DNA of 15,473 nt from an uncultured Bacilli bacterium (GTDB lineage Bacteria; Bacillota_I; Bacilli_A; RF39; UBA660), in contig CAJTKV010000013.1 of NCBI GenBank assembly GCA_910577075.1, forward strand, positions 13,671 to 29,143, written 5' to 3'. Below the pieces are notes generated by a model. That model was given only the letters and a program-made list of their open reading frames with translations. It was not told the DNA's origin and did not search any database. This document shows, piece by piece, positions 6,492 through 13,557 of this stretch (the first letter of the stretch is position 1; each line of letters begins with the position of its first letter). The translations under genes were made by a program, and so were the position numbers.

Positions 6492-6577
6492 AATATTTCA
6501 TATAATTTATTTCTTTGCTATATTTTATTATTCTCAATTATTTATTCGTTTTTTCTTTGATAGCAGCTTGAGCAGCA
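6451..6577. repeat. Right direct repeat: genuine ppdK terminator, 3' UTR and coding end
   Basis: The intact counterpart of the repeat at 5081-5206. It includes the terminator, the AT-rich 3' UTR and roughly the last 13 codons of ppdK. The pattern of an intact gene end on one side and a displaced decayed end on the other is what integration into the 3' end of a gene would leave, though no integrase gene or short att core is visible. Confidence 0.8.
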
Positions 6578-9174
6578 GCTAAACGAGCAATTGGAACTCT
6601 AAATGGTGAACATGAAACATAATTCAAACCAACATTATGACAGAATTCTACACTTGCAGGATCTCCACCATGTTCTCCACATATACCAAGTTTTATGTTT
6701 TCTCTTGTAGCGCGTCCCTTTTCTGCAGCCATCTTAACTAAAGCTCCAACACCAGTTTGGTCTAACCTAGCAAATGGATCTGATTCATAAATTTTATTAG
6801 CATAGTAAGAATCTAAGAACTTACCAGCATCATCTCTTGAGAATCCGAAAGTCATTTGTGTTAAGTCATTTGTACCAAATGAGAAGAATTCAGCTTCTTC
6901 AGCAATAGCATCAGCAGTTAAAGCAGCTCTTGGAATTTCAATCATGGTACCAATATGGTATTCCATATCCGAATTCTTTTCGCTCTTAACTTTTTCAGCT
7001 TCTTCTACAACGACATTTTTAACGAATTGTAATTCTTTTTTCTCGCCAACTAATGGAATCATTATCTCAGGAACAATATCATATCCACAAGATTCTTTAA
7101 CCTCAATTGCGGCTTCCATTAAGGCACGAGTTTGCATTCTCGCTATCTCTGGATAAGTAACAGCTAAACGACATCCACGATGACCCATCATTGGATTAAA
7201 TTCATGTAATTCATCGCATTTATTCTTTAAGTGTTCAACAGTAACACCCATCTCTTTAGCAAGAGCTTTAATATCCTCTTCCTCTGTTGGTAAGAATTCA
7301 TGTAGAGGAGGATCTAAATAACGAACAGTCATTGGAAGTCCCTTTAACTCCTTATACATAGCTGTGAAATCGCCTTTTTGGAATGGAATTAATTTTTCTA
7401 GAGCTTTTTCACGATCTTCAACAGTCTCTGATAAAATCATTTGTCTAATTGCTGGAATACGTTCCTCATCAAAGAACATATGCTCAGTACGACATAGACC
7501 AATACCCTCAGCTCCAAGTTCTAATGCCTTTTTAGTATCTCTTGGATTATCTGCATTAGTTCTAACGCCTAATTTGCGGAATTCATCAGCCCAAGCCATG
7601 ATACGTCCAAAGTCACCTGAAACAGTAGCTTCTTCTGTTTCGATGTCGCCTTTGTAAATCTTACCTGTTGTACCATCTAGAGAAATATAATCTCCCTCAT
7701 GGAAAGTAACTCCACCTAATTCAAAATATTTTTCTTCCTCATTGATCTTAATATCGCCACAGCCAGAAACACAGCAAGTTCCCATACCACGCGCAACGAC
7801 GGCAGCATGACTTGTCATACCTCCACGAACAGTTAATATACCTTGTGCAGCAACCATTCCTTCGATATCTTCAGGAGTTGTTTCAAGTCTAACAAGGATT
7901 ACTCTGTCGCCTTTTCCGCCTATACCTAGTTTTTTAGCTTCTTCTGCTGTAAATACGACATATCCTGCAGCAGCACCAGGACTTGCAGGTAATGCTGAAC
8001 CAATTACTTCGCCTTTCTTTAAAGCATCGGCATTAAACATTGGATGCAATAATTGATCTAAGCTCTTTGCTTCAATACGCATTACGGCTTCCTCTGGAGT
8101 AATCATACCCTCATCAACTAAATCGCAAGCTATCTTAATAGCAGCAGGAGCTGTACGTTTACCATTTCTCGTTTGTAAGAAATATAGTTTTCCTTCTTGA
8201 ATAGTAAATTCCATATCTTGCATATCGCGATAATGATTTTCAAGTTTCTCAGCAAGCTCCATAAATTGTGCATAGCATTCTGGTAAATCTGTTTCAAGTT
8301 TAGTTATTGGTTGTGGAGTACGAACACCAGCAACAACATCTTCTCCTTGAGCATTGATTAAGTATTCACCATAAATACCTTTTTCACCAGTACTTGGATT
8401 TCTTGTGAAAGCAACACCAGTTCCTGAAGTTTCTCCCATATTACCAAATACCATTGACTGAACATTAACAGCGGTTCCCCAATCACCTGGAATATCATTC
8501 ATTCTACGATATACGATAGCTCTTGGGTTATCCCATGAACGGAATACGGCTTTAACAGCTCCCATTAATTGTTCCACTGGATCTTGTGGGAACTCTTCCC
8601 CATTCATATTTTCTTTATAGACATTTTTAAATCTTACAACTAATTCCTTTAAATCTTCAACTGTCAATTCAGTATCGAATTTTATACCCTTTTCTTCCTT
8701 GATCTCATCGATAATTTTTTCGAAGAAACTCTTAGGTACTTCCATTACAACATCCGAATACATTTGAATAAATCTTCTGTATGAGTCATAAGCAAATCTC
8801 GGATTATTCGTCTTAGCAGCAAATCCTTCTACAGCTTCATCATTTAAACCTAAGTTTAGGATAGTATCCATCATACCAGGCATGGAAGCACGTGCACCTG
8901 AACGAACAGATACAAGTAATGGATCACTTACATCTCCAAATTTTTTTCCTTGTAATTCTTCTAGCTTCTTTAAAGCATCAAAGATTTGTGTTTTAATCTC
9001 TTCACTAATTTCTTTACCATCATTGTAGTAAGCTGTACAAGCTTCTGTAGTAATAGTAAATCCATTAGGAACAGGTAAACCTAAATTGGCCATTTCGGCT
9101 AAGTTTGCACCTTTACCTCCAAGTAGTTCACGCATATTAGCATTGCCCTCTTGGAATAAATATACATACTTCAT
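6538..9174 (-). CDS. ppdK: Pyruvate, phosphate dikinase
   Basis: PPDK interconverts pyruvate + ATP + Pi with phosphoenolpyruvate + AMP + PPi in the cytoplasm; in fermentative Bacillota it usually works with PPi-linked glycolysis. I start the protein at the ATG at 9174 (878 aa, MKYVYLFQEGNANMRELL), supported by AAAGGA. The longer frame begins at 9201, directly behind a TATAAT. The order is an N-terminal ATP-grasp region (GGKGANLAEM; SVRSGARASMPGMMDTILN), the swivelling phosphohistidine domain with GGMTSHAAVVARG (His456, preceded by the regulatory-type Thr-Ser), and the C-terminal PEP/pyruvate barrel with GLCRTEHMFF, MIEIPRAAL, FSFGTNDLTQMTFG and the catalytic Cys832 in GICGEHGGDP. Length is typical and all key residues are present. 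It is monocistronic, with its own promoter and terminator. Confidence 0.97.
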   Translation of the reverse strand: MKYVYLFQEGNANMRELLGGKGANLAEMANLGLPVPNGFTITTEACTAYYNDGKEISEEIKTQIFDALKKLEELQGKKFGDVSDPLLVSVRSGARASMPGMMDTILNLGLNDEAVEGFAAKTNNPRFAYDSYRRFIQMYSDVVMEVPKSFFEKIIDEIKEEKGIKFDTELTVEDLKELVVRFKNVYKENMNGEEFPQDPVEQLMGAVKAVFRSWDNPRAIVYRRMNDIPGDWGTAVNVQSMVFGNMGETSGTGVAFTRNPSTGEKGIYGEYLINAQGEDVVAGVRTPQPITKLETDLPECYAQFMELAEKLENHYRDMQDMEFTIQEGKLYFLQTRNGKRTAPAAIKIACDLVDEGMITPEEAVMRIEAKSLDQLLHPMFNADALKKGEVIGSALPASPGAAAGYVVFTAEEAKKLGIGGKGDRVILVRLETTPEDIEGMVAAQGILTVRGGMTSHAAVVARGMGTCCVSGCGDIKINEEEKYFELGGVTFHEGDYISLDGTTGKIYKGDIETEEATVSGDFGRIMAWADEFRKLGVRTNADNPRDTKKALELGAEGIGLCRTEHMFFDEERIPAIRQMILSETVEDREKALEKLIPFQKGDFTAMYKELKGLPMTVRYLDPPLHEFLPTEEEDIKALAKEMGVTVEHLKNKCDELHEFNPMMGHRGCRLAVTYPEIARMQTRALMEAAIEVKESCGYDIVPEIMIPLVGEKKELQFVKNVVVEEAEKVKSEKNSDMEYHIGTMIEIPRAALTADAIAEEAEFFSFGTNDLTQMTFGFSRDDAGKFLDSYYANKIYESDPFARLDQTGVGALVKMAAEKGRATRENIKLGICGEHGGDPASVEFCHNVGLNYVSCSPFRVPIARLAAAQAAIKEKTNK

Positions 9175-9202
9175 GTAATCATTCCTTTCATAATACTTCA
9201 TT

Positions 9203-9232
9203 ATTATACCAATTTTACCAGTTAATTAGCAA
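9203..9232 (-). promoter_or_regulatory. Promoter of ppdK
   Basis: Minus strand: TTGCTA (9227-9232), 18-nt spacer, perfect TATAAT (9203-9208). Transcription would begin near 9196, inside the longer open frame, which supports the start codon at 9174. Confidence 0.65.
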
Positions 9233-9280
9233 TAATAATAACCAATTTTACAACAAAATTTATACTATTATTACACAATA

Positions 9281-9308
9281 AAAAGAGAAAAAGACATCCT
9301 AAGATGTC
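9281..9308 (-). terminator. Intrinsic terminator of the suf operon, overlapping the sufU stop codon
   Basis: Minus strand: GACATC (9308-9303), 4-nt loop, GATGTC (9298-9293), then TTTTTCTCTTTTT. The sufU stop codon lies in the loop, so termination is packed against the coding end. Confidence 0.8.
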
Positions 9309-9739
9309 CTTTGTTGATTTTGATATTCCTTGATGGCTTTTTTTATTCCCTTATAAGGTAAAGTTACACAAGTGCGACGATTTCCCTGTTTATATGTTTC
9401 ATCAAACACTACAGCTTCGTTAAAATTAACATCCTCATAAGGTTCTTCATTTAGCATTGCTTCAAAATTATCGATATATTTTAAAACATCATCAACAGAT
9501 AAGCCAATCATATTCTTAATCATAATACTTGTCGATGCTGTGGAAATAGCACAAGCCTCACCATCAAATTTAATATCCGTTATAATATTGTCCTCTATTT
9601 TCAAATATAGATCAATATTATCTATACAAGATTCGTTATTTGAATTTACTTTAATATACCTATCATCATCTATAATGCCTCTATTAAAGGGATGAGAATA
9701 ATTGTCTAATATTATTTCTCTTTTTGTATTACTATCCAT
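9299..9739 (-). CDS. sufU: SufU-type sulfur transfer / Fe-S assembly protein
   Basis: A 146-aa protein of the SufU/IscU fold. In Gram-positive SUF systems SufU binds zinc and accepts persulfide sulfur from SufS. The expected ligands are present: C38 and D40 in ESCIDNIDL, C63 in DGEACAISTAST, and C124 in RRTCVTLPYKGI. The extra 18-21-residue stretch between the second and third cysteine regions that separates SufU from IscU also seems present (DDVLKYIDNFEAMLN..). The gene follows sufS with a 1-bp gap (start 9739, sufS stop at 9741) and is the last gene before the terminator. In many Bacilli sufB would follow here; it does not. Confidence 0.92.
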   Translation of the reverse strand: MDSNTKREIILDNYSHPFNRGIIDDDRYIKVNSNNESCIDNIDLYLKIEDNIITDIKFDGEACAISTASTSIMIKNMIGLSVDDVLKYIDNFEAMLNEEPYEDVNFNEAVVFDETYKQGNRRTCVTLPYKGIKKAIKEYQNQQRTS

Positions 9740-9740
9740 T

Positions 9741-10934
9741 TTAAATCATCTCACTTATTATTCTTTCTTTATTACTTAATAAATCTACTAATTTATCAAT
9801 TTCACTCTCGGTATTATAAAAATACAAACTTATTCTTACCGTATTTTTTACCCCAATAGCTTTCTTTAATATTTTAGCACAGTGATTACCTGCACGAACA
9901 CAGATGTGATACTTATTCAAGTAATAGGCAACATCTTGAGCAAATATTCCATCTACATTAAAGGCTACAATTCCACTATCACATTCTTCATTAATGACAT
10001 TTATATGAGGAATATTTTTTAATTTTTCAATTAAATATTTCTTTAGCTTTATTTCGTATATTTTTATATTATCCATGCCTATTTTATTTAGATAATCAAT
10101 TGTCGCACCAAGACCAATAACCCCAGCAATATTTTGCGTTCCTGCTTCTAACCTAATGGGAACATCTTTTAAATAGACATCATCTACTGAATCAAACGAT
10201 TCATTCATACCTCCACCTAGATTAATAGGTTCAATACTTTCTAAAAGTTCATATTTTCCATATAAAACTCCGACTCCCGTTGGCCCACACATCTTATGAG
10301 CCGAAAAAGCTAGAAAATCACAGTCCAGTTCTTTTACATCTGTCTTAGTATGTGGTACACTTTGCGCTCCATCGACAATCACAAAAATATTATTATTGTG
10401 AGCAAATTCACAAATTTCTTTAATTGGTCTTTCATCACCAACAACATTAGTAATACCTGCTAAACTGATAACTCTAGTATTAGGTGTTATAGATTTTTTC
10501 AAGTTATTTAAAGTAACATGGAGATTTTTATCTAACTCAATATATTTAATTATAACGCTATTTGTTTTAGCCAATTTAAACCATGGCAAGACATTACTAG
10601 CATGTTCTGATAAAGTTATTAAAACTTCATCTCCGGCTTCTAAATTTTGCTTAAAAAAGCCATTGACAATGATATTTAATGATTCCGTTGCTCCACTTGT
10701 AAATACAATTTCTTCCGTATTAGCGTTAATAAACTTCGCAACCTTATTGCGCGTATTTTCATAATTGACATCTACTTTATAACTGATATCATAGTCTCCC
10801 CTATGAGCATTAGCAGAATAATTTGAATAATAATCATTCATAGCCTCAATTACACTCTTAGGTTTAAAAGTCGTTGCCCCATTATCAAAGTATATAATAT
10901 CTTGTTTTAACATAGGAAAATCTTCTCTATGCAT
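9741..10934 (-). CDS. sufS: SufS-type cysteine desulfurase
   Basis: A PLP-dependent group II cysteine desulfurase that takes sulfur from cysteine and passes it to SufU. I start at the ATG at 10934 (397 aa, MHREDFPMLKQDIIYFDNGATTFKP), with GGAGG 8 nt upstream; the open frame extends to a GTG at 10943. The cofactor lysine is K214 in LAFSAHKMCGPTGVG. The aspartate and histidine stacking residues are in VIVDGAQSVPH and LSEHASN. The catalytic Cys352 is in VRAGNHCAK, corresponding to the usual RAGHHCA loop. RLEAGTQNIAG is the conserved substrate-binding segment. Length matches the family (about 400). It is co-transcribed between the SufD-like gene and sufU. Confidence 0.95.
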   Translation of the reverse strand: MHREDFPMLKQDIIYFDNGATTFKPKSVIEAMNDYYSNYSANAHRGDYDISYKVDVNYENTRNKVAKFINANTEEIVFTSGATESLNIIVNGFFKQNLEAGDEVLITLSEHASNVLPWFKLAKTNSVIIKYIELDKNLHVTLNNLKKSITPNTRVISLAGITNVVGDERPIKEICEFAHNNNIFVIVDGAQSVPHTKTDVKELDCDFLAFSAHKMCGPTGVGVLYGKYELLESIEPINLGGGMNESFDSVDDVYLKDVPIRLEAGTQNIAGVIGLGATIDYLNKIGMDNIKIYEIKLKKYLIEKLKNIPHINVINEECDSGIVAFNVDGIFAQDVAYYLNKYHICVRAGNHCAKILKKAIGVKNTVRISLYFYNTESEIDKLVDLLSNKERIISEMI

Positions 10935-10947
10935 AAAATCCACCTCC

Positions 10948-11571
10948 TTACTTTATTAAATTTATAAATTCTTCATTTTTAAATAAACCATATATATAAC
11001 TATCTTCAATTAATTTCGTTGCTTGTTTTCTATCAATTCCCTTACTCATTAGATAAAAAAGAGCATCTTCATTGACATTAGATATAGCTGTATTATGATT
11101 TGCTAAGACATTGAGCGCACTTATATGCAGCATAGGACTAACGAAGGCCTGTCCCTCAATAGTAAGTATGCGAATATTTTCATTTAATTCATTATTCTTC
11201 ACATTTCTTAAAACATTGCCATCGATATTCATCGAGATCAATCCATTAGATACTCCAGATATATTAACATTATTAGTATTATTATCTCCTATTATATGCA
11301 CTTCATAATTAAATTTATATTCACCATCTATTTTAAATGTATGATTATATTCCACTTTAGTATTATTTCCCTGTCTAATAATGATATCACTTGATTTATT
11401 ATGCGTATTAAAATCATATATTTTTAAACTAGCATTATCTTTTATATTTATATCCAAGGTTAAATCTGATGAATTATCTAATATATAGATCACCGAAGAT
11501 GATGATACTTCTATAATACTCTTGTAATCTTTAAGAGTAAGTTTATTCCCATCCATTAGTATTTTATTCAT
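10948..11571 (-). CDS. sufD: Short SufB/SufD-family scaffold protein
   Basis: About 207 aa from the ATG at 11571, half the usual 420-470 of SufD or SufB. The middle part has the hydrophobic/Asn-rich repeats of the SufBD beta-helix core (VNISGVSNGLISMNIDGNVLR). The C-terminus carries the family ending: GQAFVSPMLHISALNVLANHNTAIS, then NEDALFYLMSKGIDRKQATKLI. The histidine in ANHNTA is retained; the cysteine usually found two residues before it in SufB-type proteins is alanine. The variable N-terminal domain is essentially missing. The gene overlaps sufC in an Asp-rich/ATG-rich junction (GTG or ATG at 11583, 11580, 11574 or 11571), so the exact start is uncertain. It should dimerise on SufC; whether it acts as SufD or as the only scaffold is open. 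Confidence 0.8.
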   Translation of the reverse strand: MNKILMDGNKLTLKDYKSIIEVSSSSVIYILDNSSDLTLDINIKDNASLKIYDFNTHNKSSDIIIRQGNNTKVEYNHTFKIDGEYKFNYEVHIIGDNNTNNVNISGVSNGLISMNIDGNVLRNVKNNELNENIRILTIEGQAFVSPMLHISALNVLANHNTAISNVNEDALFYLMSKGIDRKQATKLIEDSYIYGLFKNEEFINLIK

Positions 11572-12313
11572 CATCACCATCACTACTCACTTCATAAGAC
11601 CTAAAACCATTTCCCTCAACAGATAAAGCTAAATCATATGAACCACTTTCAACTATTTTTCCACCTTTTAAAACATGAACCCTATCAGGTTTAAGATATT
11701 CTAATATTGATATATGATGGGTAATAATTAATATCGAAATATCCTCACTTAGATATTCTTTTAAAGATGTAGCTAAATCTCTCAAACTATCGACATCCAA
11801 ACCGCTATCTAATTCATCAAGCATAATGAATTTTGGTTCTAAAACATAAAGATGAAGTAATTCATTTTTTTTCTTTTCTCCACCACTCATTCCTTCGTTA
11901 ATTCCACGGTGAATAAATGATGTCGGTATATTTAAACGTTTGCATATTTCTGTCACACGTTTATTAAATTCAAAGAAATTTGTATGTTCACCTGTTCGAC
12001 ATTCGAGTGCACTTCTTAACATTTCTGCATTAGATACTCCCTCTATTTCAATGGGATTTTGATTTACTAAGTATATTCCTCTTCTACTTCTCTCAACAAC
12101 ATCTAAAGATAGTAAATCTTCCTTATTATAAGTAATACTTCCACTTTCTATCTTATAATGAGTATCTCCCATTATGACTTTGCATATAGTAGATTTACCA
12201 ATACCATTTGGTCCCATTAAAGCTACTATTTCACCATCATTTATATCTAATGAAAAATCTTTTAATATTACTTTTTCATCTATACTAACTGTTAAATTTT
12301 TTATACTTAACAT
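11564..12313 (-). CDS. sufC: SufC, ABC-type ATPase of Fe-S assembly
   Basis: The cytoplasmic ATPase that drives the SufBCD scaffold. Starting at the ATG at 12313 gives 249 aa (MLSIKNLTVSIDEKVIL); GGTGA lies upstream. The open frame begins at 12331, immediately behind TATAAT, and so is unlikely. Walker A is GPNGIGKST at 34-42. The signature is SGGEKKKNELLHL, a form typical of SufC, and Walker B is FIMLDELDSGLDVDSL. The switch histidine is in LIITHH. It is first in a sufC-sufD-sufS-sufU operon and its 3' end overlaps sufD. Confidence 0.95.
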   Translation of the reverse strand: MLSIKNLTVSIDEKVILKDFSLDINDGEIVALMGPNGIGKSTICKVIMGDTHYKIESGSITYNKEDLLSLDVVERSRRGIYLVNQNPIEIEGVSNAEMLRSALECRTGEHTNFFEFNKRVTEICKRLNIPTSFIHRGINEGMSGGEKKKNELLHLYVLEPKFIMLDELDSGLDVDSLRDLATSLKEYLSEDISILIITHHISILEYLKPDRVHVLKGGKIVESGSYDLALSVEGNGFRSYEVSSDGDDE

Positions 12314-12332
12314 AATAATCACCACACTCATA

Positions 12333-12361
12333 ATTATAGTTTATAAGCATGTAAATTGCAA
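12333..12361 (-). promoter_or_regulatory. Promoter of the suf operon
   Basis: Minus strand: TTGCAA (12356-12361), 17-nt spacer, perfect TATAAT (12333-12338). The predicted transcript begins close to 12327, leaving only a short leader before the ATG at 12313. I see no clear palindromic operator beside it. Confidence 0.65.
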
Positions 12362-12454
12362 TAAAGATAATGTCATTATTTAATTCATAAAATATTTTTA
12401 AATAAGTTCTTTAAGTATTTTTATTATTTCTTTTGTCACTTTTTGTCGAAGCTA

Positions 12455-12482
12455 TTGACGACTATTTTTTATTCATTATAAT
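12455..12482 (+). promoter_or_regulatory. Promoter of the small hydrophobic peptide gene
   Basis: Plus strand: TTGACG (12455-12460), 16-nt spacer, perfect TATAAT (12477-12482). It is divergent from the suf promoter and is the only good plus-strand promoter that leads into a gene in the window. Confidence 0.75.
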
Positions 12483-12485
12483 AAG

Positions 12486-12595
12486 TTCTCGAGAAGCAAG
12501 TATTCTTGATGCTTATCACTTTCTTTGACTATACATCAGGGGGTTTTGGATAATCATTCTAAGACATGATGTCTTACATTGAGGAAGTGATATAT
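12486..12595 (+). promoter_or_regulatory. Structured leader with a ribosome-site-masking helix
   Basis: The leader of about 107 nt holds a self-complementary TTCTCGAGAA (12486-12495), a small hairpin AAGC..GCTT (12494-12514), and TAAGACAT/ATGTCTTA (12559-12575). It also has a long-range helix in which TATCACTTTCTT (12514-12525) pairs with GAGGAAGTGATA (12581-12592) over 12 continuous pairs, two of them G-U. That helix covers the Shine-Dalgarno sequence. A GGGGG run lies in the enclosed loop. I do not recognise a known riboswitch class. Masking of this kind is common in type I toxin mRNAs and in RNA switches. Confidence 0.6.
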
Positions 12596-12682
12596 ATGAA
12601 TAAATCAGATCTAATTATTATTAATTTCTTCTTATTTGTGATTATATTTGTTTTACTTTATATTATCATCACGATAATATAA
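12596..12682 (+). CDS. Small hydrophobic membrane peptide, 28 aa (type I toxin-like)
   Basis: The ATG at 12596 is preceded by GAGGAAGTG at 12581-12589. The product starts MNKSDLIIINFF and continues as Ile/Leu/Phe/Val/Tyr to ..YIIITII*, with one acidic and one basic residue, both at the N-terminus. It is a single membrane-spanning helix with almost no tail. It has a complete transcription unit: promoter, long leader, ribosome binding site and a strong terminator 8 bp after the stop codon, all on the strand opposite to every other gene. That makes it a real gene in my judgement despite its size. No homolog is recognised. Possible roles are a type I toxin, a membrane-stress peptide or a regulatory leader product; an antisense antitoxin is not evident. 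Confidence 0.65.
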   Translation: MNKSDLIIINFFLFVIIFVLLYIIITII

Positions 12683-12689
12683 GTTTACC

Positions 12690-12729
12690 AAAGATAATAC
12701 TAATATTCAAGTGAGTATTATCTTTTTTA
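12690..12729 (+). terminator. Strong intrinsic terminator of the small peptide gene
   Basis: AAGATAATACT (12691-12701), 12-nt loop, AGTATTATCTT (12714-12724), then a T tract. The 11-bp stem is perfect and extends by one more A-T pair. Confidence 0.85.
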
Positions 12730-12740
12730 TAATTCTAATT

Positions 12741-12769
12741 TATAAAAAAATTGTACTAACGTACAATTT
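12741..12769 (-). terminator. Intrinsic terminator of the Tad-like operon
   Basis: Minus strand: AAATTGTAC (12769-12761), loop GTTA, GTACAATTT (12756-12748), then a continued T tract to 12744. The first arm overlaps the stop codon of the TadC-like gene. It ends the operon face to face with the small peptide gene's terminator. Confidence 0.85.
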
Positions 12770-13556
12770 AAGAACTAAATGTTTGTAATATTGATAGTAC
12801 AAGCAAGAGCATAACACCTGCACCTGTACACACAAGCATTCGCATGGTTTTACTTTCCATTTTATCTAGACGCGATTTATATCTCGCCTCACGAGCTTTT
12901 TGTTGTAAAGAAGAAACAGTTCGCGAAAAAGTCAATAATTGCTCTTGTTTTCTCTCCTGTTTACCTAAACCTAAACGATATAAAAGACGCATCATACGCA
13001 TACTATCACGAACAGGATATTCTTTAGCGAACTCCATATATGGCGTAATAGTAGAATCTCCAGCATTAATCTTTTCAATCATATCTCGAAGTCCCTCTTG
13101 GAATATCTCCGGAGCATCTCCCACCGATTTACCTAAGGCAACTGGCACCGTATAATGCTGAATTAGAATCTCCAAGTTTTTTAGGTAGTAAGGCAATTGA
13201 GAATCTATTTGATGTAGATGTCCCTTATAATAATTTTTAAGTTGCATATATGGAAGTTTAAACATACCAAATATGACAGCAAATATTACCAAAAGCATAA
13301 TATAACTCATCTGATTAATCATTAAAAAGCCAACTAGTAAACCAACTAACATGGCATCTCTAAGTCGATTATTAAACAATTTATCAATATCAATAGCATC
13401 ACCATATTTTGCTTTAGCATAAAATTCAAAATCATCCTCTTGAAGTTTCTTAAAATACGTTGCATTATCATCGACAAATTTATTGATACTAAATCCCCCA
13501 ATATACTGCATTATAAAGATGATAATTACGGCTAAGACAACTATTTCATAATACAT
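12768..13556 (-). CDS. TadC-like type II secretion F domain membrane protein
   Basis: The last gene of the ATPase-membrane-membrane set. I start at the ATG at 13556 (262 aa, MYYEIVVLAVIIIFIMQYIG), 1 nt after the TadB-like stop codon, with GGGGG upstream. The longer frame from a GTG at 13598 only reads through the end of the neighbour. It has a first membrane segment at 3-20 and a pair at about 60-97. A cytoplasmic T2SF-like region follows (residues about 110-230: LPYYLKNLEILIQHYTVP, FQEGLRDMIEKINAGDS, basic RKQEQLLTFSRTV..KAREARYKSR), then a C-terminal helix. It should sit in the inner platform of a Tad-type pilus or secretion machine. Identification rests on layout and gene order more than on strong motifs. 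Confidence 0.7.
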   Translation of the reverse strand: MYYEIVVLAVIIIFIMQYIGGFSINKFVDDNATYFKKLQEDDFEFYAKAKYGDAIDIDKLFNNRLRDAMLVGLLVGFLMINQMSYIMLLVIFAVIFGMFKLPYMQLKNYYKGHLHQIDSQLPYYLKNLEILIQHYTVPVALGKSVGDAPEIFQEGLRDMIEKINAGDSTITPYMEFAKEYPVRDSMRMMRLLYRLGLGKQERKQEQLLTFSRTVSSLQQKAREARYKSRLDKMESKTMRMLVCTGAGVMLLLVLSILQTFSS

Positions 13557-13557
13557 A

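Noticed and set aside
5081..6577. Insertion sequence or transposon carrying the AbiF gene
   Set aside because: No transposase, no terminal inverted repeats and no short target duplication are visible. The flanking repeats are about 100 bp of host ppdK end in direct orientation.
12363..12454. Further gene or regulator site between the suf promoter and the small peptide promoter
   Set aside because: About 90 bp of AT-rich sequence with no open frame with a ribosome site and no convincing palindrome.
12690..12770. Antisense RNA antitoxin gene facing the small hydrophobic peptide gene
   Set aside because: I looked for a minus-strand promoter between the two terminators. AT-rich -10-like strings exist (TATAAA, GATAAT), but none has a usable -35 at the right spacing.
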